NCBI RefSeq assembly: GCF_026870155.1
Contig: NZ_CP113975.1
Location: 1,116,001 to 1,180,000 of the forward strand
Reading direction: 5' to 3'
DNA length: 64,000 nt
Source of the DNA: Flavobacterium marginilacus
Lineage (GTDB): Bacteria; Bacteroidota; Bacteroidia; Flavobacteriales; Flavobacteriaceae
Both the position numbers and the translations under genes were made by a program. The notes under the pieces are model-generated. The model was not told where the DNA came from and searched no databases. It saw only the letters and a program-made list of their open reading frames with translations. This document shows positions 43,475 through 52,742 of the stretch, piece by piece (position 1 is the stretch's first letter; each line of letters begins with the position of its first letter).

Positions 43475-46330
43475 ATGCCAAAAGACACATCCATTAAGTC
43501 CGTTTTAATAATAGGTTCAGGTCCGATTGTAATTGGTCAAGCATGCGAATTCGATTATGCTGGATCCCAATCTGCCCGTTCGATCCGTGAAGAAGGAATT
43601 GAAGTAATTTTAATTAACTCCAATCCAGCTACAATTATGACAGATCCTTCAATGGCGGATCATGTTTATTTGAAACCCTTAACAACAAAGTCAATTATTG
43701 AAATTCTAAAGGAGCATCCGCAGATTGATGCAGTTTTGCCAACAATGGGTGGGCAGACTGCTTTGAATTTATGCTTGGAGGCTGATGAAAAAGGTATTTG
43801 GCAGGATTTTGGGGTAAGAATGATTGGTGTTGATGTTAACGCTATCAATATTACTGAAGATAGAGAGCAGTTCAAACAATTGCTTCAAAAAATAAATGTT
43901 CCAACTGCACCTGCAAAAACTGCTACTTCTTTCTTGGAAGGAAAAGAAATAGCGCAGGAATTTGGATTCCCATTAGTAATTCGTCCATCTTTTACTCTTG
44001 GAGGAACTGGAGCGGCGTTTGTACATACTAAAGAAGAGTTTGACGAAAAACTGACTTACGGATTAGAAATGTCACCTATTCATGAAGTTTTGATTGATAA
44101 AGCTTTAATAGGATGGAAAGAATATGAATTAGAGCTGTTGAGAGATAAAAATGACAACGTTGTAATCATTTGTTCGATCGAAAATATGGACCCGATGGGA
44201 ATCCATACTGGAGATTCAATCACTGTAGCACCAGCGATGACATTGTCTGATACAACTTTCCAAAAATTACGTGACTACGCCATCTTAATGATGAGAAGTA
44301 TCGGAAACTTTGCAGGAGGCTGTAACGTACAGTTCGCAGTTTCGCCAGACGAAAAAGAAGATATTGTTGCGATTGAAATCAATCCACGTGTGTCCCGTTC
44401 ATCAGCTTTGGCTTCAAAAGCTACGGGGTACCCAATTGCAAAAATTGCTTCTAAACTGGCTTTAGGATATAATCTTGATGAATTACAAAACCAGATTACA
44501 AAATCAACATCTGCTTTATTCGAGCCGACTTTGGATTATGTAATCGTAAAAATACCACGCTGGAACTTTGATAAATTTGAAGGAGCTGACAGAACCTTGG
44601 GACTTCAGATGAAATCTGTAGGTGAGGTAATGGGAATTGGACGTTCGTTCCAAGAAGCTTTGCACAAAGCTACACAATCATTGGAAATCAAAAGAAATGG
44701 TCTTGGTGCCGACGGAAAAGGATACACAAACTACGAGCAGATTATCGAGAAACTAACTTTTGCAAGCTGGGATCGTGTTTTTGTAATTTATGATGCCATC
44801 GCGATGGGAATTCCATTGAGCCGCATTCACGAAATCACAAAAATTGATATGTGGTTCTTGAAACAATATGAAGAGCTTTATACTTTGGAAAAAGAAATTT
44901 CAAACTATAAGGTTTCTAATTTACCAAAAGAACTTTTGCTTGAAGCAAAACAAAAAGGTTTTGCCGACAGACAGATCGCTCACATGATGAACTGTCTGGA
45001 AAGCGAAGTTCATGCTTTGCGTATGTCAATGGATATTAACCGTGTATTTAAATTGGTTGATACCTGTGCTGCAGAGTTTCAGGCAAAAACACCTTATTAT
45101 TACTCTACTTTTGAGGCTGAAATTGAAAAAGCTAACGGAGAACGTTATGTAGACAATGAAAGTATTGTTACCGATAAAAAGAAAATAATAGTTCTTGGTT
45201 CTGGACCAAACAGAATCGGACAGGGAATCGAGTTTGATTACTCTTGCGTACACGGAGTTCTTGCTGCAAAAGAATGCGGCTATGAAACCATCATGATTAA
45301 CTGTAATCCTGAAACGGTTTCGACAGATTTTGATACAGCTGATAAATTATACTTCGAACCAGTTTTCTGGGAACATATTTATGATATCATACAACACGAA
45401 AAACCAGAAGGTGTTATCGTTCAGTTAGGAGGGCAGACAGCTTTGAAACTGGCTGAAAAATTGTCGAAATACGGAGTAAAAATTATAGGAACAAGTTTTG
45501 ATGCTTTGGATTTAGCCGAAGACAGAGGCCGTTTCTCAGATTTATTAACAGAATTGCATATTCCTTTCCCGAAATTCGGAATTGCTGAAACGGCTGACGA
45601 AGCTTCAGCTTTAGCAGATACTTTAGATTTTCCATTATTGATTCGTCCTTCTTATGTACTAGGAGGTCAGGGAATGAAAATCGTAATCAACAAAAAAGAA
45701 TTAGAAGAGCATGTTATCAACTTACTGAAGCAGATTCCAGGTAACAAATTGCTTTTAGACCATTATTTGGCTGGAGCAATCGAAGCCGAAGCAGATGCAA
45801 TTTGTGATGCTGACGGTAATGTGTATATCATCGGAATTATGGAGCATATCGAACCTTGCGGTGTTCACTCAGGGGATAGTAATGCTACTCTGCCTCCTTT
45901 TAACTTAGGTGAATTCGTAATGCAGCAAATAAAAGACCACACCTTTAAAATAGCTAAAGCTTTAAAAACGGTTGGTTTAATCAATATTCAGTTTGCGATA
46001 AAAGACGATACAGTTTATATCATCGAAGCAAATCCTAGAGCATCCCGTACGGTTCCGTTTATTGCAAAAGCATACGGAGAGCCTTATGTGAACTATGCTA
46101 CCAAAGTAATGTTAGGTGAGAAAAAAGTAACCGATTTTGATTTCAATCCTAAATTGAATGGATATGCGATCAAACAGCCGGTTTTCTCTTTCAGTAAGTT
46201 CCAAAATGTAAACAAAGCATTAGGACCTGAGATGAAATCAACAGGAGAAAGTATCTTGTTTATCGAAGACCTGAAAGACGACCAATTCTATGAATTGTAC
46301 TCTAGAAGAAAAATGTACTTGAGTAAATAA
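43475..46330 (+). CDS. carB: Carbamoyl-phosphate synthase large subunit, without the MGS allosteric domain
   Basis: A 951-residue protein making carbamoyl phosphate from bicarbonate, ammonia (from the small subunit) and two ATP, for pyrimidines and arginine. Two homologous ATP-grasp halves are present, each with a pre-ATP-grasp part: VLIIGSGPIVIGQACEFDYA and IIVLGSGPNRIGQGIEFDYS, with ATP sites GGTGAAFV and GGQGMKIV. E. coli CarB is about 1073 residues with a C-terminal MGS regulatory domain; this one ends right after the second synthetase half (..ESILFIEDLKDDQF). UMP/ornithine control must differ. The small subunit gene is not in the window. I chose ATG 43475 (MPKDTSIK) over the upstream TTG. 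Confidence 0.96.
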   Translation: MPKDTSIKSVLIIGSGPIVIGQACEFDYAGSQSARSIREEGIEVILINSNPATIMTDPSMADHVYLKPLTTKSIIEILKEHPQIDAVLPTMGGQTALNLCLEADEKGIWQDFGVRMIGVDVNAINITEDREQFKQLLQKINVPTAPAKTATSFLEGKEIAQEFGFPLVIRPSFTLGGTGAAFVHTKEEFDEKLTYGLEMSPIHEVLIDKALIGWKEYELELLRDKNDNVVIICSIENMDPMGIHTGDSITVAPAMTLSDTTFQKLRDYAILMMRSIGNFAGGCNVQFAVSPDEKEDIVAIEINPRVSRSSALASKATGYPIAKIASKLALGYNLDELQNQITKSTSALFEPTLDYVIVKIPRWNFDKFEGADRTLGLQMKSVGEVMGIGRSFQEALHKATQSLEIKRNGLGADGKGYTNYEQIIEKLTFASWDRVFVIYDAIAMGIPLSRIHEITKIDMWFLKQYEELYTLEKEISNYKVSNLPKELLLEAKQKGFADRQIAHMMNCLESEVHALRMSMDINRVFKLVDTCAAEFQAKTPYYYSTFEAEIEKANGERYVDNESIVTDKKKIIVLGSGPNRIGQGIEFDYSCVHGVLAAKECGYETIMINCNPETVSTDFDTADKLYFEPVFWEHIYDIIQHEKPEGVIVQLGGQTALKLAEKLSKYGVKIIGTSFDALDLAEDRGRFSDLLTELHIPFPKFGIAETADEASALADTLDFPLLIRPSYVLGGQGMKIVINKKELEEHVINLLKQIPGNKLLLDHYLAGAIEAEADAICDADGNVYIIGIMEHIEPCGVHSGDSNATLPPFNLGEFVMQQIKDHTFKIAKALKTVGLINIQFAIKDDTVYIIEANPRASRTVPFIAKAYGEPYVNYATKVMLGEKKVTDFDFNPKLNGYAIKQPVFSFSKFQNVNKALGPEMKSTGESILFIEDLKDDQFYELYSRRKMYLSK

Positions 46331-46348
46331 GACTCAAATCCTGACAAT

Positions 46349-46378
46349 AAAAAAGCCTCGAAAACGAGGCTTTTTTTG
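46349..46378. terminator. Terminator of carB
   Basis: AAAAAGCCTCG pairs with CGAGGCTTTTT around AAAA. It can act both ways and also ends the leftward small ORF. Confidence 0.85.
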
Positions 46379-46525
46379 TTAAGGTTTTATTCTGACTATT
46401 TTATCGTCTTTAACAATAACTAATTCGCTATTTGCTTTTCTCTTGAATTCTATTAACTTTTCGTAAACCAGATTCATTCCATCGACAATTTTTTGTTGAT
46501 TTTGAGACCTTTTATATTCTTTCAT
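46379..46525 (-). CDS. 48-aa protein downstream of the zeta-toxin remnant, possible antitoxin
   Basis: A small leftward ORF, MKEYKRSQNQQKIVDGMNLV.. ending ..VKDDKIVRIKP. It begins 12 nt after the stop of the zeta-toxin gene, in the same direction, so it is probably the second gene of a two-gene unit. It is charged and mostly helical with a short beta end. Size and position suggest an antitoxin or accessory protein of the toxin, although zeta antitoxins usually precede the toxin. No homologue is recognised. Function is inference. Confidence 0.5.
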   Translation of the reverse strand: MKEYKRSQNQQKIVDGMNLVYEKLIEFKRKANSELVIVKDDKIVRIKP

Positions 46526-46537
46526 TCCAATATTTTT

Positions 46538-47095
46538 TTAAATTAAAAAATTATTTTCGCTTAAGATTTTTATTTCGGTTTCTAACGATTTTTCAGCAAT
46601 TAATTCTGGCGCTCCAAATGAATTATCAAAAATAAGGACTTCATCTGCAATTTCAAGATAAATTTCAAAAAGGTTTTTAATTCCGTTTACATATCTGCGT
46701 TTGATGACTTCGGTTTCTATGTTATGACCGCCTTCTGAAACTTTTGATTTGACACGTTCCTTTGCTAAATCAATATTTTGAAGCCAAAAGAATAATAATG
46801 TTACTCGATATCCTTTTTCTTTCGCTTCCGTAATTTTGTTTTTATAACTTTTTGTTATAAATGTTGTTTCAAATGCAAAATTTTTGTTTTCAGAAAGTAA
46901 GTCTTTTATTCTGTTTAACATTATTCGACCTGATTCAAACGAAACTTTTTCGGGTTGAAAAGGAGATAAACCTTTTGCTATTTCATCGGCATTTACAAAT
47001 TCTTTACAATTTAAAATTTCTGGTAAAATAGTAAATCAAGCAGTTGTTTTACCTGCTCCATTACAACCGGTAATAATGTAAAGGTTTTTACTCAT
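46538..47095 (-). pseudogene. Zeta-toxin-type P-loop ATPase (COG4185-like), nonsense mutation
   Basis: From ATG 47095 the frame reads MSKNLYIITGCNGAGKTTA with an ideal Walker A, then an in-frame TGA at 47036-47038. The same frame continues to 46538 with FTILPEI, FVNADEIAKGLSPF, GRIMLNRI, FAFETTFITKSYKNKI and RVKSKVSEGGHNI. These are the conserved blocks of zeta-toxin/ABC-type-ATPase proteins (about 186 residues in total). TGA is one base from TCA (Ser), expected at that position. The toxin is thus broken unless the stop is read through. Zeta toxins phosphorylate UDP-sugars of peptidoglycan synthesis. A -7 match TACCTTTG ends only 6 nt before the ATG. Confidence 0.82.
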
Positions 47096-47217
47096 TTTTA
47101 CAAAGGTAAATAATTTTAAGTTTGAAAATTATTGCTTTTTTCAATCATTTAATTTAGAGAATGAAATCTGCAGGAGAATTCTACTTAACTATTATGGTTT
47201 TGCTTTTTAATATAATT

Positions 47218-47341
47218 ATGACCATCCATTACAAACATGATTTGTAAAACAATTAATTGCCCAATAAATAAATCATTTTTTGCTCAGGATCAATACTATT
47301 AAATCCGATCCTTATTTGTAATGAATGTAAGGGATGGTCAT
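47218..47341. repeat. Inverted repeat flanking a 124-bp intergenic block
   Basis: ATGACCATCCATTACAAA (47218-47235) recurs inverted as TTTGTAAT..GGGATGGTCAT (47315-47341) with a 9-base interruption. It lies between the GH64 stop and the zeta remnant. It could be a large hairpin or remnant ends of a small insertion. Confidence 0.5.
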
Positions 47342-47351
47342 GAATTTTATT

Positions 47352-50012
47352 TTATTCTTTTAGGAATTTTATTACTTGTTTGGTTCCGTCATTCTTTTGG
47401 ATAGTGATAAAATACAATCCAGCAGTAAAGTTAGAAACATCAATACTATTGTTTACAAGTTTTTGATTCACCATAACATTTCCTGAAGACGAAATCACAG
47501 TTAAATTAGCGTCAGTCAAATCTGTTTTAAAGTAAAGTATATCTTTTGTTGGATTTGGGTAAACTGAAATTGCTATTTCTTTTTGATTTTCTTTTTCTTC
47601 AGTTGTTTTAGTAGTCACCAGCTTAGTAATTTTAAACCAGTTGAGGTTTACTCCTGAATTTTGGATGTAAATTCCAAAGTTGTAAGTTCCAGCGTTTACA
47701 GTTACTGTTTGCGAAACAGTTTGCCATTTTTGCCAACCTCCTGTGTTAGGAATGGACACACTTCCTAATACGATAGAACCAGCATTTAAATCTGAAGATA
47801 TTTTTGCTCCGTTTACGGCACTTGCTACTCGGTACTCAATTAAATAAGATCCTGTTGTTGGGAAATTTATATTATTGTAAGCCATCCAATCTCCAGTATC
47901 TGTATAGCCTACATTGAGACCTCCATCGGTATCTGTAGTAGGTTCAGTTTGTACACCAAACATATTAGTGAACGATTCTGCTTGCACCAATACTGAAGGT
48001 GTAGCAACGTATGGAATCAATTTCCATTGACCGCTTGTTTGATTTACACTTTCCCATTGTTGGATATTACCACCATTTGTAGTACTAAAAGCAGCAACTT
48101 CTACCAGTTTACCGCTGTGACCTGCAACAATTTTGTAATAACCATCTCCAGTAGGAACTAGGATAAATTTTTGATTGGTTGTTCCGCCATAGGCATATTG
48201 TTCAACATTGGCTCCATTAGCTTTGTCAAAGGCCTTTACATCCATTGATAAACCACTATGTTTAGCAACGATTTTGTATATTCCATTTCCTAAATGAGTA
48301 AAGACGAATTTTTGATGGTCTCCATTGTTGAGAGTGGCTTGGGCAATATTTGCATTATTTGCAGTACTAGCAGCTGTTACTTCCATATACAAACCACTAA
48401 ATCTGTTTTGTAAATAATAAGTTGTATTTCCTAAAGTATCTGTTCCGTTGGAAATAATTCGTATCGATTTTACTTTGTCATTCCATGTTGTATTCAGACA
48501 CGCGTTGTTTGCGTTTATCAATGTCGAACTACCTGCAAAATTATCTTCTTGAAAAAGAATTGCTTGAAAGCCTTCAGTTACTCGTATTGAGGATATTACA
48601 TTTTCATCAATTCCTAGCTTTTTTAATGCAGCCAAATTGTATTCACCTAGTGATAATCCGCCAGAAAAACCAGCGTAATTACAATCCTTATACACCGTTA
48701 TAACATCACTTGTTGAGGGAATAGTTGGAGTCGAATTGGCATACCCTCCAAAACTTGCTATAACTTTTGTTGGTTTTGGAGAATGTAGTGATGGGGATTG
48801 ATCAGCTACATCGTCATATGCAAAACCATAAGATAAATTGTCTACACTAATACCGGGTAAATGCCAAAATTTAGCATAATGATTTGTTGGATTGCTTTGA
48901 TAGAATTTAGAAGCATCATACCAATTTTGTTGACCAGGGTTTGGAGTTGTGACATTTACCATATGTCGATTTATGGCTGCTGTCAATTGAGCTTGTACAA
49001 CAAGGTCTAAATCACCATCATTTATTCTTCTGTCCAAAACACCTTTTCCTTCCAAAGCTTCTTGTGTAGAAGGTCTGTATTGTACTCTACCAGTTCTGCC
49101 TACAAAACCTCCTGATTGTCCAATCACTTCGAGCTGTTCACCAATGATTCGTCCTTTGAACACTCCTGCATCACCAGCATAGAATATCAAATCCTCATTT
49201 TTGTATTTGTTCCAAATGGCGTCTATATACGATTTTAAATAATTAGCTTGTGGACCAACTGTAGTTCCTCCGGTTCCGTCAGCAAAAGCAGGTGTTTTGG
49301 ATGGTGCAGTAATCTCTCCTGTACTGTTATTTAAACAGCCTTGAAATTCGGTGGGAACGTTGTTTTTAAATGAAGTGATTATGTCCTCGTGTTTTAATAG
49401 TTCACCAACACGTTTTTGATAACCATCAGCACCAAATAATTCTAATCCCATTGGATATTTATACGAATCGACTCTTGATGGATTTCCAAAGAAACCATAT
49501 TGGTTATTCGTTAATTCAATTATCTCATACAATATTCCTTGATTAGGATCGGTCGGGTTCAATGGATTTGGTGAGGTATATCCTTTAATTGCTCCTGATG
49601 CTCCAAAAAAATAAAAATACAATTGAGATCCTTTTGAAATAAAAACACGACATCCAGCAATTTGTGGTAAAGTAAAAGTCTTGTTTGGAATTTCACTCAA
49701 CTTCACAAAACAATTGGCGTATTTTGAGTTCAATCCAGGTCCTGTATTTCCTCCAATAGTTGGCCCTACCACTGTGTTATAGGAAGGATTCATTGGGAGT
49801 ACTTGACTGGTTTTTGCATTTACCCAAACATGATTACCTGTAGTGTAATCAATTCCAACAATCGCTACATATAACTCATTGTCATTAAATGTAGACGTGT
49901 TTTGGATAGTAAATGGGATTGGGCCTTGTGCATAAAGTAAGCCAGAGAAAAAAACTAATAACATAGATATGACGGGATATAGATTCCGTTCGGTACTTTT
50001 TTTCATAAACAT
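47352..50012 (-). CDS. Secreted GH64 beta-1,3-glucanase with crystallin, ricin, CBM6 and T9SS domains
   Basis: An 886-residue exported protein. Signal peptide 1-29; GH64 catalytic domain about 31-425 (candidate catalytic residues Glu163/Glu166 in YEIIELT and Asp182 in RVDSYKYPMG); beta/gamma-crystallin-like domain about 437-520 (VYKDCNYAGFSGGLSLGEY, LFQEDNFAGSS); ricin-type beta-trefoil about 530-668 (YLQNRFSGLYMEV, YKIVAKHSGLSMDV, YKIVAGHSGKLVEV); CBM6-like domain about 675-796 (VLVQAESFTNMFG, GYTDTGDWMAYNNI); T9SS type A sorting domain about 816-886 (SVYPNPTKDILYF). GH64 enzymes release laminaripentaose from beta-1,3-glucan, so this should attack fungal wall or algal glucan outside the cell. 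Assignment of the catalytic pair is by motif memory. Confidence 0.88.
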   Translation of the reverse strand: MFMKKSTERNLYPVISMLLVFFSGLLYAQGPIPFTIQNTSTFNDNELYVAIVGIDYTTGNHVWVNAKTSQVLPMNPSYNTVVGPTIGGNTGPGLNSKYANCFVKLSEIPNKTFTLPQIAGCRVFISKGSQLYFYFFGASGAIKGYTSPNPLNPTDPNQGILYEIIELTNNQYGFFGNPSRVDSYKYPMGLELFGADGYQKRVGELLKHEDIITSFKNNVPTEFQGCLNNSTGEITAPSKTPAFADGTGGTTVGPQANYLKSYIDAIWNKYKNEDLIFYAGDAGVFKGRIIGEQLEVIGQSGGFVGRTGRVQYRPSTQEALEGKGVLDRRINDGDLDLVVQAQLTAAINRHMVNVTTPNPGQQNWYDASKFYQSNPTNHYAKFWHLPGISVDNLSYGFAYDDVADQSPSLHSPKPTKVIASFGGYANSTPTIPSTSDVITVYKDCNYAGFSGGLSLGEYNLAALKKLGIDENVISSIRVTEGFQAILFQEDNFAGSSTLINANNACLNTTWNDKVKSIRIISNGTDTLGNTTYYLQNRFSGLYMEVTAASTANNANIAQATLNNGDHQKFVFTHLGNGIYKIVAKHSGLSMDVKAFDKANGANVEQYAYGGTTNQKFILVPTGDGYYKIVAGHSGKLVEVAAFSTTNGGNIQQWESVNQTSGQWKLIPYVATPSVLVQAESFTNMFGVQTEPTTDTDGGLNVGYTDTGDWMAYNNINFPTTGSYLIEYRVASAVNGAKISSDLNAGSIVLGSVSIPNTGGWQKWQTVSQTVTVNAGTYNFGIYIQNSGVNLNWFKITKLVTTKTTEEKENQKEIAISVYPNPTKDILYFKTDLTDANLTVISSSGNVMVNQKLVNNSIDVSNFTAGLYFITIQKNDGTKQVIKFLKE

Positions 50013-50228
50013 TTTTTAATAGGTTAGTTTAAATTACATTTTGGGGGCAATTAATCCAAAGTTAAATATAGGTTTTTTATTGTTAATTATGTTATTTGTA
50101 GTGTTTTTTTTAAGTAATCAAACGTTAAGTACACAAAAAAAAGTAAAATAGATTGTTTTTCAACGAGTTGAATCCTGTTAAAAGAAATTTTGACAAGTAA
50201 CTTAATCCGTATTTGAATCGATTAATTT

Positions 50229-50361
50229 CTCGATGCTCTGCATCGGGGGGTTAGAGGAAAGTTTGAAAACCTAAGGTTTTAATAAAATAAAAAATTAATT
50301 TTCTTCCTATTGATACCCGAAGCTCTGCCTCGGGGTAATTCATTACGCATTTTGTAATGTA
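50229..50361. repeat. Two GCTCTGC hairpins plus a small palindrome
   Basis: CGATGCTCTGCATCG (about 50230-50245) and CCCGAAGCTCTGCCTCGGG (about 50316-50334) are hairpins sharing the core GCTCTGC. A third hairpin ATTAC..GTAAT follows at about 50342-50360. The rest of the 387-bp gap (50013-50399) holds no ORF. Confidence 0.55.
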
Positions 50362-50399
50362 TTAAGTTAAATTTTTATAAAAAATCTGGAGCTACTATT

Positions 50400-51293
50400 T
50401 TACTTCTTTTTAAGCTTTTCCTTAAAAAAGTCAATAGTTCTTGTCCACGATAAAGAGGCAGCGGTTTCATCATATCTTGGAGTAGTATTATTATGAAAAC
50501 CGTGATTGACTCCAGCATAGAAATAAGCGGTATTTTCGACTTTGTTCTTTTTGAGAATGACTTCATAAGCAGGCCATCCCTCATTGACACGTGTGTCCAA
50601 TCCTGCATAATGCAATAAAATTGGAGTTGTAATTTTTTCAGCTTCTTCAGCAGTGGGCTGACCTCCATAATAAGGTACTGCCGCTGATAAGTCAGGGATT
50701 TTAACCGCCATCATATTGGCAATCCATCCTCCAAAACAAAACCCGACAACACCAACATAACCGTTACAGTCTTTGTGTGATTTCAGGTATTCATAAGCTG
50801 CAATAAAATCTTCCAGCATTTCTTCACGGGTACGTTTTTTTTGGAGTTCTCTTCCTGCGTCGTCATTTCCGGGGTAACCACCCAAAGGAGACAGTGCATC
50901 TGGTGCTAAGGAGATAAAACCCTCGACTGCCGTTCTTCTTCCAACATCTTCGATATAAGGATTGAGTCCGCGGTTTTCGTGTACTACAATGATTCCGGGT
51001 AATTTCTTTTTGGTTGCTGCAGGCTGTGATAAAAGTCCTTTTATTGCTTCCCCGCCTTTTGGAGACGGATAGGTTATATAATCTGATTTTATTCTAGGAT
51101 CATCAGTTTTGATTGTTATAGTATCCAAATAATTCGGAGTCATAAAACTAAGGAGAGAGGGGACTGTTAACGTTCCTACTGCAAAAAGCGATAATTTTTC
51201 AATAAATTGCCTTCTCTCAATTTTGTTGTGAGCATAGTCATCATACAAGTCAAAAACTTCTTGACTGATATCTTCTTTGGTTAGTTTTTGCAT
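50400..51293 (-). CDS. Dienelactone hydrolase family protein with Tat-like signal
   Basis: A 297-residue alpha/beta-hydrolase. The first 60 residues hold a twin-arginine-like segment, IERRQFIEKLSLFAVGTLTV, suggesting export or membrane anchoring, preceded by about 25 residues found also in related proteins. The hydrolase core has IIVVHENRGLNPYIEDVGRR, the nucleophile Cys in GVVGFCFGGWIANM, the Asp in LDTRVNEGWP and the His in GVNHGFHN, the DLH triad. DLHs open lactone rings; the natural substrate is not known here. Confidence 0.9.
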   Translation of the reverse strand: MQKLTKEDISQEVFDLYDDYAHNKIERRQFIEKLSLFAVGTLTVPSLLSFMTPNYLDTITIKTDDPRIKSDYITYPSPKGGEAIKGLLSQPAATKKKLPGIIVVHENRGLNPYIEDVGRRTAVEGFISLAPDALSPLGGYPGNDDAGRELQKKRTREEMLEDFIAAYEYLKSHKDCNGYVGVVGFCFGGWIANMMAVKIPDLSAAVPYYGGQPTAEEAEKITTPILLHYAGLDTRVNEGWPAYEVILKKNKVENTAYFYAGVNHGFHNNTTPRYDETAASLSWTRTIDFFKEKLKKK

Positions 51294-51581
51294 AGTTTTT
51301 TATTTAGGACAACTAATGTAGAAAAAAAGCAATCGTTTCTGCACTAGCTAAGGATGTTTTTGCATTAACGAAACTTTGGATTTTGTGAAAAATGGATATA
51401 TCAAAAGTACTTTAAAGACGAACTTTTTTATAAAATAAAAATCTTATCAAAAACACATCAGACTTGGTTAACAGCTTGTACAATTTTGTTAGTTATTTAC
51501 TAAAAGGATGGCTTTATGCCTCTTTCCATGCCTAAAAACTAAAAACATTTCTTTACTTTTGTGCCAACCAAAATTTGAACT

Positions 51582-52601
51582 ATGTACAAGATTTTTATAC
51601 GCCCTATTCTTTTTTGTTTTGATCCCGAAGAAGTGCATTATTTTACTTTTTCATTAATTAGAATGGTTTCAAAAATTCCCGGAATTCCATCTTTATTACG
51701 ATTTTTATATCAAGTAAATGATCAAAGGTTAGAGACCGAAGTTTTTGGGTTAAAGTTTAAAAATCCAGTAGGTTTAGCAGCTGGTTTTGATAAAGATGCC
51801 AGTTTGTATAATGAGCTTTCTAACTTTGGTTTTGGATCTATAGAAATAGGAACTTTGACTCCAAAAGCACAGCCGGGAAATGAGAAAAAACGTTTATTTC
51901 GTTTAAAAGAAGATGCGGCAATTATTAACAGAATGGGTTTTAATAACGGCGGCGTTATTGAGGCAGTGGAGCGTTTAAAGAAAAATAAAGGCGTCTTGAT
52001 AGGCGGAAATATTGGGAAAAATAAAGTGACTCCAAATGAAGAAGCGACTTCTGATTATGAAATCTGCTTTGATGCATTGTTTGATCACGTAGATTATTTT
52101 GTGGTCAATGTAAGCTCGCCGAATACTCCTAATCTTAGAGAACTTCAGGAGAAAGAACCTCTTACTCAATTATTGCAGACTTTACAGAATAAAAATCTGG
52201 CTAAGCCAAAACAAAAGCCAATACTACTTAAAATTGCTCCAGATCTTACAGATGAGCAATTACTGGATATTATCGATATTGTAAAAGAAACAAAAATTGC
52301 TGGTGTAATTGCTACGAATACGACCATTTCACGCAAAGGATTAAATTCTTGCAGCCAAACTGAAACCGGAGGACTTTCTGGTAAACCTTTGGCTTCAAGA
52401 TCTACCGAAGTGATTCGTTTCTTGTCTGAAAAAAGTAATAGAGCATTCCCGATTATCGGAGTGGGTGGAATACATTCTGCCGAAGATGCTTTAGAAAAAT
52501 TAGAAGCAGGAGCCAGCCTTCTTCAATTATATACTGGTTTTATTTATGAGGGTCCTGCATTGGTAAAGGAAATAAATAAAGCGATTCTGTCAAAAAAATA
52601 G
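51582..52601 (+). CDS. pyrD: Dihydroorotate dehydrogenase (quinone), class 2
   Basis: A 339-residue membrane-associated FMN enzyme oxidising dihydroorotate to orotate with quinone, step 4 of pyrimidine synthesis. The N-terminal extension (about 1-45) binds the membrane/quinone. The barrel has [33 protein letters not shown] (catalytic Ser), [15 protein letters not shown] and [12 protein letters not shown] -7 match TACTTTTG is at 51554-51561. It complements carB in the same window. Confidence 0.96.
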   Translation: MYKIFIRPILFCFDPEEVHYFTFSLIRMVSKIPGIPSLLRFLYQVNDQRLETEVFGLKFKNPVGLAAGFDKDASLYNELSNFGFGSIEIGTLTPKAQPGNEKKRLFRLKEDAAIINRMGFNNGGVIEAVERLKKNKGVLIGGNIGKNKVTPNEEATSDYEICFDALFDHVDYFVVNVSSPNTPNLRELQEKEPLTQLLQTLQNKNLAKPKQKPILLKIAPDLTDEQLLDIIDIVKETKIAGVIATNTTISRKGLNSCSQTETGGLSGKPLASRSTEVIRFLSEKSNRAFPIIGVGGIHSAEDALEKLEAGASLLQLYTGFIYEGPALVKEINKAILSKK

Positions 52602-52623
52602 TTCCAGCATCGATTTTCTTTCT

Positions 52624-52676
52624 TTGTAACTCAAAAACCTTTTTATATATTTGAATCCCACATAAAAAAGGTTTTT
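52624..52676 (+). promoter_or_regulatory. Promoter of the HMG-CoA lyase gene nested in the pyrD terminator hairpin
   Basis: TTG (52624-52626) and TATATTTG (52646-52653) are 19 nt apart. The same sequence forms AAAAACCTTTTT (52633-52644) / AAAAAAGGTTTTT (about 52664-52676), a terminator-like hairpin whose loop contains the -7 box. It lies 67 nt before the ATG at 52743. Confidence 0.6.
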
Positions 52677-52742
52677 GTTCCGATGAGATGAAAAAGTGGG
52701 TTCCTGTTAACCAAAATTTAAATACTTTTTCGGAAGAAAGTT

